Assembly: GCA_029582265.1 (NCBI GenBank)
Contig: CM055821.1
Coordinates: 46,009,694 to 46,073,693, forward strand
DNA: 64,000 bases
Origin: Zoroaster sp. YZ-2022
Taxonomy: Eukaryota > Echinodermata > Asteroidea > Forcipulatida > Zoroasteridae
Reading direction: 5' to 3'
Part shown: positions 1-12,000 of the stretch, one piece after another
Layout: each line of letters starts with the position of its first letter
Numbering within the stretch: position 1 is the stretch's first letter
The notes under the pieces: model-generated
Told to the model about the DNA's origin: nothing
The model's database searches: none
The model's input: only the letters and a program-made list of their open reading frames with translations
Translations under genes and position numbers: made by a program

Positions 1-1
1 T

Positions 2-1051
2 ATTCTTTTGGTTAAACTTTCCTTTTATGGAATCAGAGGTGTTGCCTTGGAGTGGTTCAGGAATTATCTAACAAACCGTAATCAATTTGTGTATTTTAAT
101 GACAACCAGTCTTCCTCTAAAGATCTTGTGTATGGTGTTCCACAGGGATCTCTATTGGGACCACTCCTTTTTTCTATCTATATTAATGATTTTGATAAAT
201 CATCTAGGGTCTTGTCATTTATTTTATTTGCAGATGATTCAAACTTATTCTATACTCATAGAAATGTGTTCACTCTGGTCAACACAGTTAATTCAGGACT
301 CATTGGTGTTTCTAAATGGATCAAAGCCAACAAATTATCTCTTAACATTGAAAAAACTTGTTTCATGTTATTTAGCAACTCAGTCACCTCACTTCCGTCT
401 GATATTGTTTTTGATAATTTATCGATTAATCAAACCAACTGTATCAAATTCTTGGGTCTATTTATTGATGCAAAATTATCATGGAATGATCATGTGAATT
501 ATTTATGTAAATTAATTTCCAGAAATATAGGTATTATTAACAAATTGAAATATTTGTTTCCTTCTAAAATTCTTTATAATATCTATAACGCCTTAATTTT
601 GCCGTATATCTCCTATGGTATCCTTGCTTGGGGCAACACAAGTACTTGTCTCTTAAACAGAATTCTTGTTTTACAAAAAAAGGCCTTGCGTATTATTGAC
701 CGTGTAGATTTTAGAGCTCATTCTGATCCATTATTCTTTAACCATAGTACTCTTAAAGTTAATGATATTTATGCTCTTCAGCTTGGAATCTTTATGCATC
801 AACTCCTTGCTCATGATTTACCCAGTTCTTTTGAACGTATGTTTAATCCTAATTCCGCTATTCATCAACATCACACCAGACAGTCCAGGGATTTTCATAT
901 CCCATACACACGCACTGCTCTAGCAAATAAATTCATTGTCTACCAGGGCCCCAAATTCTGGAATTCGTTAAGTATTAGTCTTAGAAGTTTAGGTAGTCGG
1001 CCTTTATTTAAGAAAAAGCTTAAGAGTCAGCTCATGGAAAAATACTCTTAG
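2..1051 (+). CDS. Non-LTR retrotransposon reverse transcriptase, C-terminal half (5' part outside window)
   Basis: This is the catalytic polymerase of a LINE, which copies element RNA into the genome by target-primed reverse transcription. The frame is open from the window edge to the TAG at 1049-1051, so about 349 codons are visible and the endonuclease and RT N-terminus lie outside. Visible motifs are the RT box VPQGSLLGPLLFSIYINDF and the catalytic FADD, followed by a thumb region and a C-terminal stretch with LPYISYGILAWGNTS and LQKKALRII. These are typical of the CR1/L2/Jockey group; the exact clade is not resolved. There is no internal stop or frameshift, so the copy is relatively young. 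The 3' UTR runs to about 1405 and ends in a (TGAA)n tail. It sits against a SINE 3' fragment, so it probably inserted into an older SINE. Confidence 0.9.
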   Translation: MLLVKLSFYGIRGVALEWFRNYLTNRNQFVYFNDNQSSSKDLVYGVPQGSLLGPLLFSIYINDFDKSSRVLSFILFADDSNLFYTHRNVFTLVNTVNSGLIGVSKWIKANKLSLNIEKTCFMLFSNSVTSLPSDIVFDNLSINQTNCIKFLGLFIDAKLSWNDHVNYLCKLISRNIGIINKLKYLFPSKILYNIYNALILPYISYGILAWGNTSTCLLNRILVLQKKALRIIDRVDFRAHSDPLFFNHSTLKVNDIYALQLGIFMHQLLAHDLPSSFERMFNPNSAIHQHHTRQSRDFHIPYTRTALANKFIVYQGPKFWNSLSISLRSLGSRPLFKKKLKSQLMEKYS

Positions 1052-1406
1052 TAACGATTAATCTTATATACTCTTATTTGGTGTATATATGTATATTTTT
1101 TCAAATGATGCCCATGTAGGTTTTGCTCCTTATATTGTACTTGATTTGTCTCTGTCTTGTCCTGTTTGTGTTGGTCCTCTGTCGTTGCATGTGTAACTTA
1201 AAGTTTATCTCATGTGTAGCTGGAAGATATTACTATAATTACTATTTACCGGGATTTTCTCTTCCTACACATTATGGGCGTCTCTACTCGACAAGCTTGC
1301 TTTTTGGCGACGCCCACCGCTTAATCTTCTGTTCTTTTATTATTGTTATAACTTTTCTGTTCATATTGATTAAGTGGAAATAAATATGAATGAATGAATG
1401 AATGAA
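1052..1406 (+). mobile_element. LINE 3' UTR and (TGAA)n tail
   Basis: This is non-coding sequence after the RT stop, ending in about four TGAA units at 1387-1405. Short 3' microsatellite tails instead of poly(A) are typical of CR1/L2-type non-LTR elements. SINE sequence starts directly after the tail, which sets the 3' boundary. Confidence 0.75.
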
Positions 1407-1408
1407 AA

Positions 1409-2162
<754 letters not shown>

Positions 2163-2165
<3 letters not shown>

Positions 2166-2173
2166 ATGGCGGC
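2163..2173 (+). promoter_or_regulatory. YY1-type site over the exon 1a start codon
   Basis: AAGATGGCGGC matches the YY1 consensus and includes the ATG at 2166. In animal genes this site often lies just downstream of the transcription start and spans the initiator codon, so it supports a nearby promoter. The T-rich run ending in 'attag' at 2152 could instead be a splice acceptor, which would make the exon internal. Confidence 0.45.
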
Positions 2174-2286
2174 AGTCATCAAAGAAGAAAGCCCCTCGAT
2201 GGATACCGGCACAGATTGTCTGAAAGATCTGAAAGATACATTAGACGAGACATCATTTTGTAGGTCTTCTGGTGATAAAACTGAGG
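2166..2286 (+). CDS. Nuclear receptor alternative first coding exon 1a
   Basis: The start is MAAVIKEESPSMDTGTD, with the ATG in good context (aagATGG). It encodes 40 residues plus one base, and the exon ends at a strong GTAAGT donor (2287). Phase 1 is exactly what the DBD exon at 17766 accepts, and joining them gives 690 aa. IKEE fits a sumoylation motif, which is common in receptor N-termini. Assignment to this receptor rests on phase, strand and position; it could be a separate short transcript. Confidence 0.55.
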
Positions 2287-2467
2287 GTAAGTAGGGCTGA
2301 CAAAGGGGTCGTTGTCACCTAGGGTACGCCCCAATGGTACCAGGCACTCTCATTCCTGAGTACATTTATGATTGCCTGGGTACAATTGGATAGTTGGTTT
2401 CTGTACATAGGCCTATCTCTTCATAAGTTCACAACATAATAAGCTGAATTCTTCCACAGGTCTGCTG
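2287..2467. other. Start of the intron after exon 1a
   Basis: This is intron sequence after the GTAAGT donor. No repeat was recognised before the MITE at 2468. Confidence 0.5.
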
Positions 2468-2676
2468 TTAAAGGGACAATATTGTCACGATCAACTGGGC
2501 TAGTTTAGACAAACTCAGTGACTGAAAATAATATCCCACATGATAAGGTCATATTGCCGTTGCTGCTGCATAAATGTGCCAGTAATTTTCAGTCACTGTG
2601 TTCATCTTAAAACTAGGACACCGATTCCATGCCCTGTTGAAAGTCTGCTCTGATTGTGATGATACTGCCCCTTTAA
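2468..2676. mobile_element. TTAA-bounded MITE, 'TTAAAGGGACA' family, copy 1
   Basis: It starts TTAAAGGGACA and ends with the inverse CCCCTTTAA. It contains an internal palindrome, 'cagtgactgaaaat' and 'attttcagtcactg'. Near-identical copies lie at 35397-35619 and 48656-48879. There is no coding capacity. The TTAA ends suggest a piggyBac- or Kolobok-type non-autonomous element. Confidence 0.75.
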
Positions 2677-5510
2677 ATGCATATCTTTCTTAAAAGGAAA
2701 TAACCATATTCATAGAAGCAGTTTATCAAAAGTGTAATCTGCCTTTAAACATATCTCCTGTCCCTTTGAATAGCATCAGCATTGCATCAGTATACAGACC
2801 ACTTTGAAACAATTTATGATTAAACAATTTTGACCAAAATTCACATGCATTGTCAATAGAGGGCAGTGATCAAACACATGTATGTGGCACAGGAGTTTAC
2901 AGGGAAATGGGGATAAATATTTTTTAGATATTTGTAAGAATTAATTTACCTTGTTCATTTTAAAGATGCTTTATTCCTTGTGTTTTGCTTTTTCACAGGC
3001 AATTTTTGTTTTTAATCGGTACACTTCCATATTCTTCCTTGTAAAAGGAAAATAAATCATTTTCATATGAAAAGTTTCACTAAACTGTAAATTTATACCA
3101 GACTTGTATAACTCATAACTTGGACTCGGATGCGAGTTCCACTCTAGTCCCATTAACTCAGACTTGAAATCAAGTCACCATGGATAATGACTCACACTCA
3201 TACTCAAAATGAAGTAATTCCCCTGGAAAAATGTCTTCATAATGGATTAATTACAATAACAAAATTACCAGTACAAACACATCATAAGTTAAAAATGGGT
3301 GAAGAGTCCCCATGGTAAAACAAAAATGAAATATTGAGTCATCTGCATTCAGTATTGGCTATTCTTGCTAAAGTTTCATTTTTAAAGTACTTGTGACACG
3401 AACTCGGACATAACCTTCATGACTCATGACCTGAACTTTGGCTTGAGCTCCATGACTCAAGACTCAAAACCAACGCCTAGACTCGAGGTTTGAATACAAG
3501 GCTGATAGATGCTATCATTTGACCAACAATTAATAACTCGTTTTCCATATATTCCAGTTAATCATTTTGTAAAATAACTTTTGCGTAGTCCTAAGTAATT
3601 TTTTTCCACTAGGAAAAGAACAATGCACAGATTACCAAAATAATAAGGTTTCCCCTCACAATACAGTAATTCTCAGTATGTGTTATATCGTCATAAATTG
3701 TCAATGTTTTTAGGGACTTTAATTTTTGGATTCTCAGAATCTTCCTATATAGCATTGCTGGTGCATGCTTTATCCAGGTAATGACAGTACCAGATTTGAT
3801 GTTACTCATTGTGTAAGGGAAAAAATGAAACTAATTATCCTTCAGAGTACGTTGGTTTGCAGACAATATTTTTGTCCATACACAACATTTCCTTTCAGTA
3901 TACATTTGCAATTTAACAAATTTTCCTTTGATAAAAGTGTTTTCTTGTATGACAAAGCAGTACATTTATTTTGTCTAATTGTGCTTTATTTAATCCTAGT
4001 AAACCATCCAAAATATATTCTGCTCTTCACAAGACACAGATCTATATGCACGCGGGCGCCTATTGATCGATCAAGTTTTGACAGTGATTTGTAAGAGGGG
4101 CCGGGCTCCCTACGTCAGTGGTGCAAAGTACTAAATTTGTTTGTTGAATATAAACGATAGCCCTGCTATCCGAAGAAACACCTCCATAATGTCAACAATT
4201 ACCCTGCAACTTCATGTTGACTAAAGGCCAAAGGCTTACCTTAACTTATCTCACACTGTTAGTATCTTGTCATTTTTTGCTTGTTAACCTTTGACCTCCA
4301 ACCGTTACCTTGGTAACCATTAATTTTACATCACTATTACAAAATATTGCAATACAAAATAACATACCCAACAAATATTTCATGGAGTTAAAAAAGTCCA
4401 ATCCAAATGGGGAAAAAATATCCATTCATCCCCATATGGGAATTTAAAGACAGTTTCTACATTAGAAACTTAAGTTATAATTAAATCAACGTGTAGAATG
4501 CTTCAAGATTATTTGAAGAAGAATACAAAAATGAGTATGTAAAAAAGTGCATTGAGATTTCCTTCGGATGTGAAATGTGCTACTCTATAAAGCGTATACT
4601 ATTATTTATTTTATTTTTTGCAATAAAATTTAAAGCTTTGCACAGTACTATTATTTTTTTATTTTTGCAACAAGATTTGAAGCTTTGCATAGTGGAAGTA
4701 AAAATCTAAGGAGGATTAGCGATAGCGCAATGTAAATTCTCTTATGTGTTGTACAAAATGTGATGTTTCTGAAAAAGAAATGTTGGTTTGACAACTCAAT
4801 GATTCAATCAGTATGCTCTTATCATCTTCAGTATGCGCTGTTCCAAACTTCTTGTTGTCAAACCGCCGGTTCTTTGAAGAACCATCATATTTGTTTACAA
4901 CTCCTTTGAAAATTTATGTGGTGCTACCTCAAACCTTCTTCAGACAACATATTTTCTGGGCCGTGAGACATGTCTTCATTGTGATACACGTAACCACTGA
5001 TTACTGTTCACCTTGGGTCGCGACAGAATTTCTGATTTCCTGTGCCACAGTTCCTTAATGAATAACTGCTTCCTAATATTGCTTAATTACCTGCCCTTAA
5101 CAAGAGACGTTCATGCTTCCATAGCGCAGGGGTCTATTTATTAGATATTAATAATAACCCAAAAAACATTATATCCAAAATGAAAATAGTTTTTTTTAAA
5201 AACATTTTACAAAAGGGGAATGTTTTGATGGGACAGGCGGCCTGTTTTTATGCTTAGCAGAAAAAGAACAAAATTTATTCTGGATTTTCCCATTTTGTAG
5301 TAAATGCTGTATTTATTTATAAATAAATGCAGAACATTGTTAGTTGCATGCTGCTTTGGACAAAAACTGATCAATGCAAGTGTCAGCATAATGAGAAAGT
5401 GATTAAAAATCATGTTTTTACAGAGCTCTGTTTAAATTACAGTGACCAAATTCACAGGATTTATATCCTAATTCCTGGAGGCTTCTGATATTTCCCCTCA
5501 AAGAATTTAA
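2677..5510. other. Intronic/upstream sequence, no gene found
   Basis: AT-rich unique-looking sequence with degenerate 'gactcatgac' and 'gactcaagactc' type repeats at about 3100-3500. Two similar 'ttttgcaa...agctttgca' stretches lie at 4615-4695. No conserved frame was seen; the short ORFs have no recognisable composition. Confidence 0.5.
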
Positions 5511-5683
5511 TGGGAAGGTACAACTTTGGCTTTACCAGATTATGAAATTAACAAATTTTTATCTAAACAATTTCATGTATTAATCGTCCTGAGAAACAAT
5601 TTTTTCTGAAGTGCTTTCATCTTAGAGAAAACAGGAATTGTTATGTTAAACTATCAACAAGTTTGTAAAACAGACAAAATATG
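5511..5683 (+). repeat. Fragment of the dispersed 'gaaggtacaac' repeat
   Basis: It starts 'aatgggaaggtacaac' and continues into the 'cctgagaaac...aagtgctttcatcttagag' block also seen at 15400 and 1740. It is a diverged copy of the common interspersed repeat found more complete at 22420-22720. Confidence 0.5.
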
Positions 5684-6043
5684 TAATAATAATAATAATG
5701 TGTGGACTTATATAGCGCACGTATCCACCAACTGAGTGGTGCTCAAGGCGCATTATATTATTACCCCTGCTCATAAGGCTCATAAGGCTCATAAATCATT
5801 CCTGAAACCGTCTCAGCTCCCTGGGGAGTATACAGCTCAATTGCTGCCATTACAGCGCATATAGGGCTAATCAACCAACTCTGCCCTCACAGGTACCCAT
5901 TTAACCCCTGGGTGGAGAGAAGCAATTATGGTCAAGTGTTTTGCTCAAGGACACAAGTGTCACGGCCGGGATTCAAACCCACATTCTGCTGCTAACACCA
6001 GAACTTGAGTCCGGTAAGCTAGACCGCTCGGCCACGACACTCC
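5684..6043 (-). mobile_element. SINE, tRNA-Leu-derived, near full length
   Basis: On the minus strand the tRNA-like head begins near 6043: A-box 'tggccgagcggtctagc', an 'actcaagttctgg' anticodon arm (CAA, leucine) and a B-box near 'ggtttgaatccc'. The body has 'ccttgagcaaaacac' and 'actccccagggagctgag', and the tail is (ATT)n. Pol III internal promoter elements are recognisable but the B-box is mutated. The Leu-CAA origin is inferred from the anticodon arm. Confidence 0.88.
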
Positions 6044-8640
6044 ATGTAACAGGTTTTATTTATTTATTTTTTCCTGAAAAATGTGAGCACTGGTTAGTTT
6101 TATGACACAAGGGTTGAAATGAACGTACATGTACATTTCCAAATACCAGTGTTGTGCTTTTCCGTTATTTATTCTATGGAACATTTTTTATCGCCACAAA
6201 CTTAACATTGACATGACTATGTATTAATTTTACATTTAAAATCACTTTTATCAGCTAGATTTTCAATAACTAAAATTAAATAAACAAGAAAAATGTATGT
6301 TTGTCAGTAATTTATTTTGCTGTGGTGTACAATCTCCTTAATTATGTATTATCTATTCATTAAAAAACGATTTTTGAAATTTCATTTTTTTTTGTGAGAG
6401 AGAACAGTTTTGTGATATGTATTGTAAATCAAGCATATGTTGGATACAGTCAGAAACTGCAAACTAGCTCTGACATAATTATGTAAGACAACATGACTTA
6501 TTGATGATGAAGATATCATTCACTATTTTCAGTCATAAACTTTGCAGGATATTTAAATGAACTGTTGCAAAACGGCACAGAGAATCCACATAGGAAGCAT
6601 TGATGAAAGTTGTCGATGTACATCACTACACATGTCCTTCTCTGTTTCATTAAATTTCTCTCTCCCTGATCACTCAAGTAGTTTAATTTGCCAAAGAGTT
6701 TCCACCATTGTCCTAAGCAAATGTACCTGCAATGTTTACATAGACAACACAAGAACAGGAATAAACCAGCAATTAAGTCCATTTTCACTGCATTGTTACT
6801 CAGTCATCTGACCCACGTCCGACCAGCACAACCCGATTGCCGGTAAATAATTTCTTAATTTGGCCGTAATGTACCACCAAACGCCCAATGTCAAGTGGTT
6901 TCATACCCGGGTAGGAACAACTTGATTCTGCTGATTCGTTTGTTTTCATTAATGCAGAATGTCAGGTCTTTCTGAAACAGGACGTTCATTGACTTGTTAT
7001 TTTTGGCAACAAAGAGGGTCGTTCTTTGTTGGTAGTTGGCTGCGTATGGTGTCTGTTTGTCCTGTATTGATCAGCCCCATGCGTTTCTTCATGCTCCGGT
7101 TTCTAAACACTTTTGTTGACGGATAATTACTAATTTTTCAGCCAATGAGCAAGGTTAATAGGCTATCATAAATAACCACAAAACCAGTTAATTATGAATG
7201 CCTTTTTAACCTTCCCTATTTAGTAAGCTCAATTGGTATTACAAACCTTCATGTGGCCAGGCTACTTGTTTAAGTTTGTGGTTGATTAGAGATACGTAGA
7301 TGTAGGGCAGATATGTAGACAGTGGTGTGTAATTAAAGTACAGTCGTACTTAATTACAACAAGCAATGACATAAACTGAAAAGCGGAAAATTTAGCTCGA
7401 TGAGATTTTGAGTTTTTGAAAAAATGGTGACAATTCATCCACTGTTTTTAAGAGAGTTGTGTGAATTTGTTCACAAAAAAAGAGATTGTCTGAATGTTCA
7501 CTGAGTCTGATAATAGAATTTTGTGAGATATTTTGTCTCAACAATGAGATCTTGTGTTTCTAAGAAAATGGTGAAAATTCACCAAATTCTCAGTACAACT
7601 TTCTGTCCCATTGTGGAGCAGAAAGAATTATGAGAGATGTATGAATTTGTTCACTGAATGTTCATTGAATAATGTTCAGAAGAAAGATCTAATATAGGGG
7701 GGGGGGGTGAGGAAGGCTGAACAATCTGAAGACTGTTGGGTAAGAAGCCTTGTCAGGCCTGTCAATTGGGGGATCAAGTGTCTTTTTTTTTGCAGTATGG
7801 GTTTGGCATTATATTTTAATTTTTATTGTGAAATGTGGGGAGAAAAAAAAGAAAACATTCATATTAATAATAAAAAGCAATTTCAGTTTGCTATAAATAA
7901 ATTTTAAATAAATTTCAAAATAACTTACTTTTTTTGTAGGACAGGCTTATTCCGGTTGAATTTGATGGCCAGTTTCTCCAAAAAAAAGATTCCTGAGTTT
8001 CACTTTCTCCACAAAAGAACAGTGTCATGTTCTAAGGTGTCCAAATAAATATCATTAAATAATAATATCTAAAGCTTCACTTGACCAATCTTCAAGTCTC
8101 CCTTCAACAAGGAAAGGTAGTGATCAAATAAAAATATGACAAAATAAAGTGAAGTATTTCAAAAAACCCTTTGAGATTTTGACCCATTCCTAAACAATTT
8201 TCTCTGGACGTCTTCTAAAAAAACAAATGCCTCTGAAGACATATGCACTTATTGAGCAAGATCAAACATTAATTAAGTCCCAGAACAACGATGCCAGACA
8301 CTTTTAGCTCCAGAACAGCTCCAGAACAGAACTGCCTGAATCATCATAGGGTTAACTCCTTTCATTCGTTGATGATTTAAGATGGCATTGTATTTGTTTA
8401 TATAAAATCTTTAATTAGTCTGGTCTTGATTCTGCTGGCCTTGACTTACACTTACAGACCCACATTGTGATTTAGGAGCCACGAAGACTACCAATAAAAA
8501 AAAGTGAAAGTGGTTGCCGCACCACTAGTCAATATTGTCCATCAATCACAATGCATACACAGAGCTGGTATATAGCTTCCACATTGGCCCATTGTTTGCT
8601 TAAAATATTCATTATTCATGAGTGAGTGATGCTGCCCTGG
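6044..8640. other. Upstream/intron sequence without recognised genes
   Basis: AT-rich sequence. A pair of similar 'gtgaatttgttcac' blocks occurs at 7450-7680 (three loose repeats), and a G-run at 7697-7706. No coding frame or element boundary could be supported. Confidence 0.5.
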
Positions 8641-8654
8641 AACTTTCCCCTGCG

Positions 8655-8740
8655 TTCAGCCAATCACAAAGCTTTACCAGATTGTGCTCATTTACATACA
8701 GTGAATGCAATTGGCTAGTTGGGTCTGCAGTTTATAACAG
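8655..8740 (+). promoter_or_regulatory. Candidate promoter for NR exon 1b: CCAAT, inverted CCAAT and TATA-like box
   Basis: CCAAT lies at 8660-8664, ATTGG (inverted CCAAT) at 8710-8714 and TTTATAA at 8731-8737. The spacing would place transcription start at about 8760-8770, some 110 bp before the ATG at 8874. This supports an independent promoter for exon 1b, but short motifs can occur by chance. Confidence 0.45.
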
Positions 8741-8873
8741 CTAGGCAAGGAAAGTATTTGTTGCAGATGGGATAAATCGCATGACATTTTAGTCAACCAC
8801 AGATCTGCATGCGTGGGTTTCTCGAGTGTACACTAGTTGTAGTTTTCTTTGAGTAGTACGGACACCGGTAGAT

Positions 8874-9033
8874 ATGAAGTATTCCATGCATCAACAGTAT
8901 TATGATGGTAGTTTACAAGGCAGTATTTGCACCATGGGAGAGGAGTATAATAACAGTACAGCGGCCGTTGGTTACTGCATTGCTGGACAGGGCGTTGAGG
9001 CTTGTGTTCCCCACGGTGGTATGTTCATTCATG
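8874..9033 (+). CDS. NR exon 1b (alternative first coding exon)
   Basis: It encodes 53 residues starting MKYSMHQQYYDGSLQG plus one base, and ends at GTAAGA. No domain is seen, as usual for a receptor A/B region. The start is the first ATG after a promoter-like region; an in-frame TGA lies 24 bp upstream. Confidence 0.65.
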
Positions 9034-12000
9034 GTAAGAATTGTCATCATTTGTGGGATATTTCTTGACTCTATGGTGTATGTCATGTCAGCAATAGGAA
9101 GTTTTCTTTATCATCGTAAGCCTTTATTACCTAACAATGAGTTTTGTAGCAATTATTGGAGATCATACGTTCTTATGATCTGACAAGTGAAGAGAATGGG
9201 TGAAGACATCCAGTACAAGACTCAATGATAAATACTATCTTTACATAATCTGTATCTTAAAACACTGAGTACCACATTAACATGAACTTGGGCAGATTCA
9301 GGATAGAAAGGAGGGCGGTGCACATAGCAAAAAATGGGGGATGGACACTGCCAGAAATGACCACACAAAAATATATGGTTAATTTAGGTGGAAATTTAGA
9401 TATAAAGGGGTCACATGCTCTCCTCTTTGCCCTCATTGGTTCTGCAACAGTACATCAAACTTGATGACGATAATTAACATTTTTAAGTGCAAAGTAAACA
9501 GCCAAAACTCTGAGACTTTTATAATATATTCCTTTTTTAATATAATTTTTTATTAAAGACCCTTTTTAGCTGAGACAGTTGTACTTCACAGGTTGTTTTA
9601 ATTTAGGGAAATCATGAATGTACGGAAATTGTTGTAGGTGATATTTTGATGGATTGTATTTCACACTATTTATGTATGTTAGTTTGCTTGTATGTTCACA
9701 AAATTAAACATTTTCAGAAAGTTAACAGACACGCTTTCCTTATAATGTGATAGATGGCCATAACGATGATACAACACATAAGCCTACATGTAACATAGTT
9801 TTAATTACTCATGACTTTTGGCTGATGGTGATTTTTCTTATTCTAAGCCAGTATAAACATTAAGTAAAATCTCTGTTAATGCATTCATGCTTTATTAGAA
9901 TTGAGATAAATACATTAAAGGTTCATTGTGTCATTAATGAGAAAATAGTCAAAATGCATTCAGGCTGTTTATATTAATTCCAACATGGACAAAAATTCAC
10001 CGTTGCAAAATAATTTCATTCATTGAACAAAAATACAGAAATATTCCAATGGATGTTAGATACCATCTCAAATCTGTGTAAATCTGTGATCATTTATGAT
10101 TTGCTTGGAAGACAAAAGGGCTTTATAGGGGCTTAAACATCAGAAGAGCTTGTCCTTATTCATCATGCTTCTCCCCGGGGCTTAATGTTGTAAAATCCTG
10201 TTGATTTCCTGCGTTACGTTTTTGTTGAGTGCGCCCAAATCCTCTGAGGTTTGACTGAAAAACCTAGCCTAATTTTACATTGGAGTTCATGCAGGCTTTT
10301 ATGATGTACACTATGTGATTAACTGATTTAGAGCTGGTGCCAAAACTGATGTAGGTCACCAAAACAAAAGACACAATTTGATGAACAATTCAAGGGTATG
10401 ATGTAGTTGAGAATGTCAATTCTCAAGTCTTCCCATGGTTCTTTTCAGAACCCTGTACCTCACTGATAAACACATGGTGTTACTGCAAACCGATAAGATT
10501 TCTTCCAAAACTGTTTTTTTTTTGTCATGGTGCTAATAATTTTCTCTTGAATTACCAGAGCTGCCAACCAGTACGATTTTGTCGTATTTCGTACAATAAA
10601 ACGATTAAAATACGACACTACGATATTCATGTAAAAAATACGATTTCTTTAAAAAAAATACCAACTAAAAAATTACATTGCCTGGTTACTACTTCTTTCC
10701 GTCCGTGCGCACAAACCTTACGGTATTTTTCTGCAGGAGAAAACAATTAAGCTCCAAAAGCCGGAGAAAGGTGCGGGTTAAGTTTCTTGTAGTCGTTACC
10801 GATCGCACCCACTGTTGATGAAACAAAGTACTGGCTGAATTCCTACTTGGCAGTCTAACGAATTTTCCTATTGGCTGAATTCCGACATTATGTAGGAATT
10901 CAGCCAATAAACAAATTAAATGTAGTACTATGCCGCAAGGGTACTATGGTGCAAGGGTTTTTTGTCTTTCATCAACATTGGCATTGTTTTTATTAAGAAT
11001 ATGATTTTTGTGTTAAAAATAGTATTTTTGGGGATTGTGAATACGATTTTTTGTCTGCTGGTTACAGTGTAGTTTTGACCACTCAGTTCCTTATAAAATA
11101 CAGGTTGCTGCAGCATTGAACCCATTTCATACTTGACACAAACATGAAGGGAATGTTGATGTCATAAATTGGCCGCTGCAAATGATTCCGCAGATTGAAA
11201 ATGTGTTCAACTTTTGCACATCTCTTACGCAAATCTCACGTTTCGATGTCACATTTCGCTTTGCAGTCATGTGAAATATGAACCAACCTTTTAAATCTAT
11301 AGGCCTACATCAGTGTTTGTGGAGTCAAAGATAAGTGGCCCCGATCACAACAAAAAGAAATTCTTTTTTTTGGTTCTCTGATTACAATGATCTTTTTAAT
11401 GTATGCAGAGAGGTCTAAAAAACACTGGAATGTGTTTTTATTTTCTAGTTATAAATTGTTTTGGATTTTGTTTATGAGGAGAACTGTGTGATATTTCGTT
11501 CTGCTTGAATATAATCAATTTTGATCAGCATACAATTGCGGATGTTTATACTTGAATGTCAACTGATATGACCGCCTATTCATTAAGTGAAAGGATACAA
11601 ATAGAGTCATTGAGACCATCAGCAGGTTACATGACCAACCTCATACCCGCACTGATAGCCAACAGCTTACGGCCCTTGACCACTGCAAACAGATCTGGTG
11701 TTGTGTCCAGTGTGAACGGTTACTTTGTCGCATCAATTGCCTCAGCCCCATTGAGTGCTCCTTTAGTTGTACCAATCTCCTCAGAACCGCATAAAATATT
11801 GCACGATATTTCTTCATTAATTTTGTTGTCAAATGCCCTCTGGACAAATTGGCTCCATTGTAATGCAATACACAGTGTCTTAGACATAGGATCACAGGAG
11901 CACAATTGATTTCCGTTTTTCATGATAATTTGAGAGTTTGGAGTCTGATTTGGATATGGTGATACCCGAGTCAGTCTAGCTCAGATCAGAGAAAGAGTAC

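Noticed and set aside
11720..11923. Minus-strand exon of an unknown gene
   Set aside because: The translation looks mildly protein-like but is followed by stops, shows no family motif and no clear splice sites.
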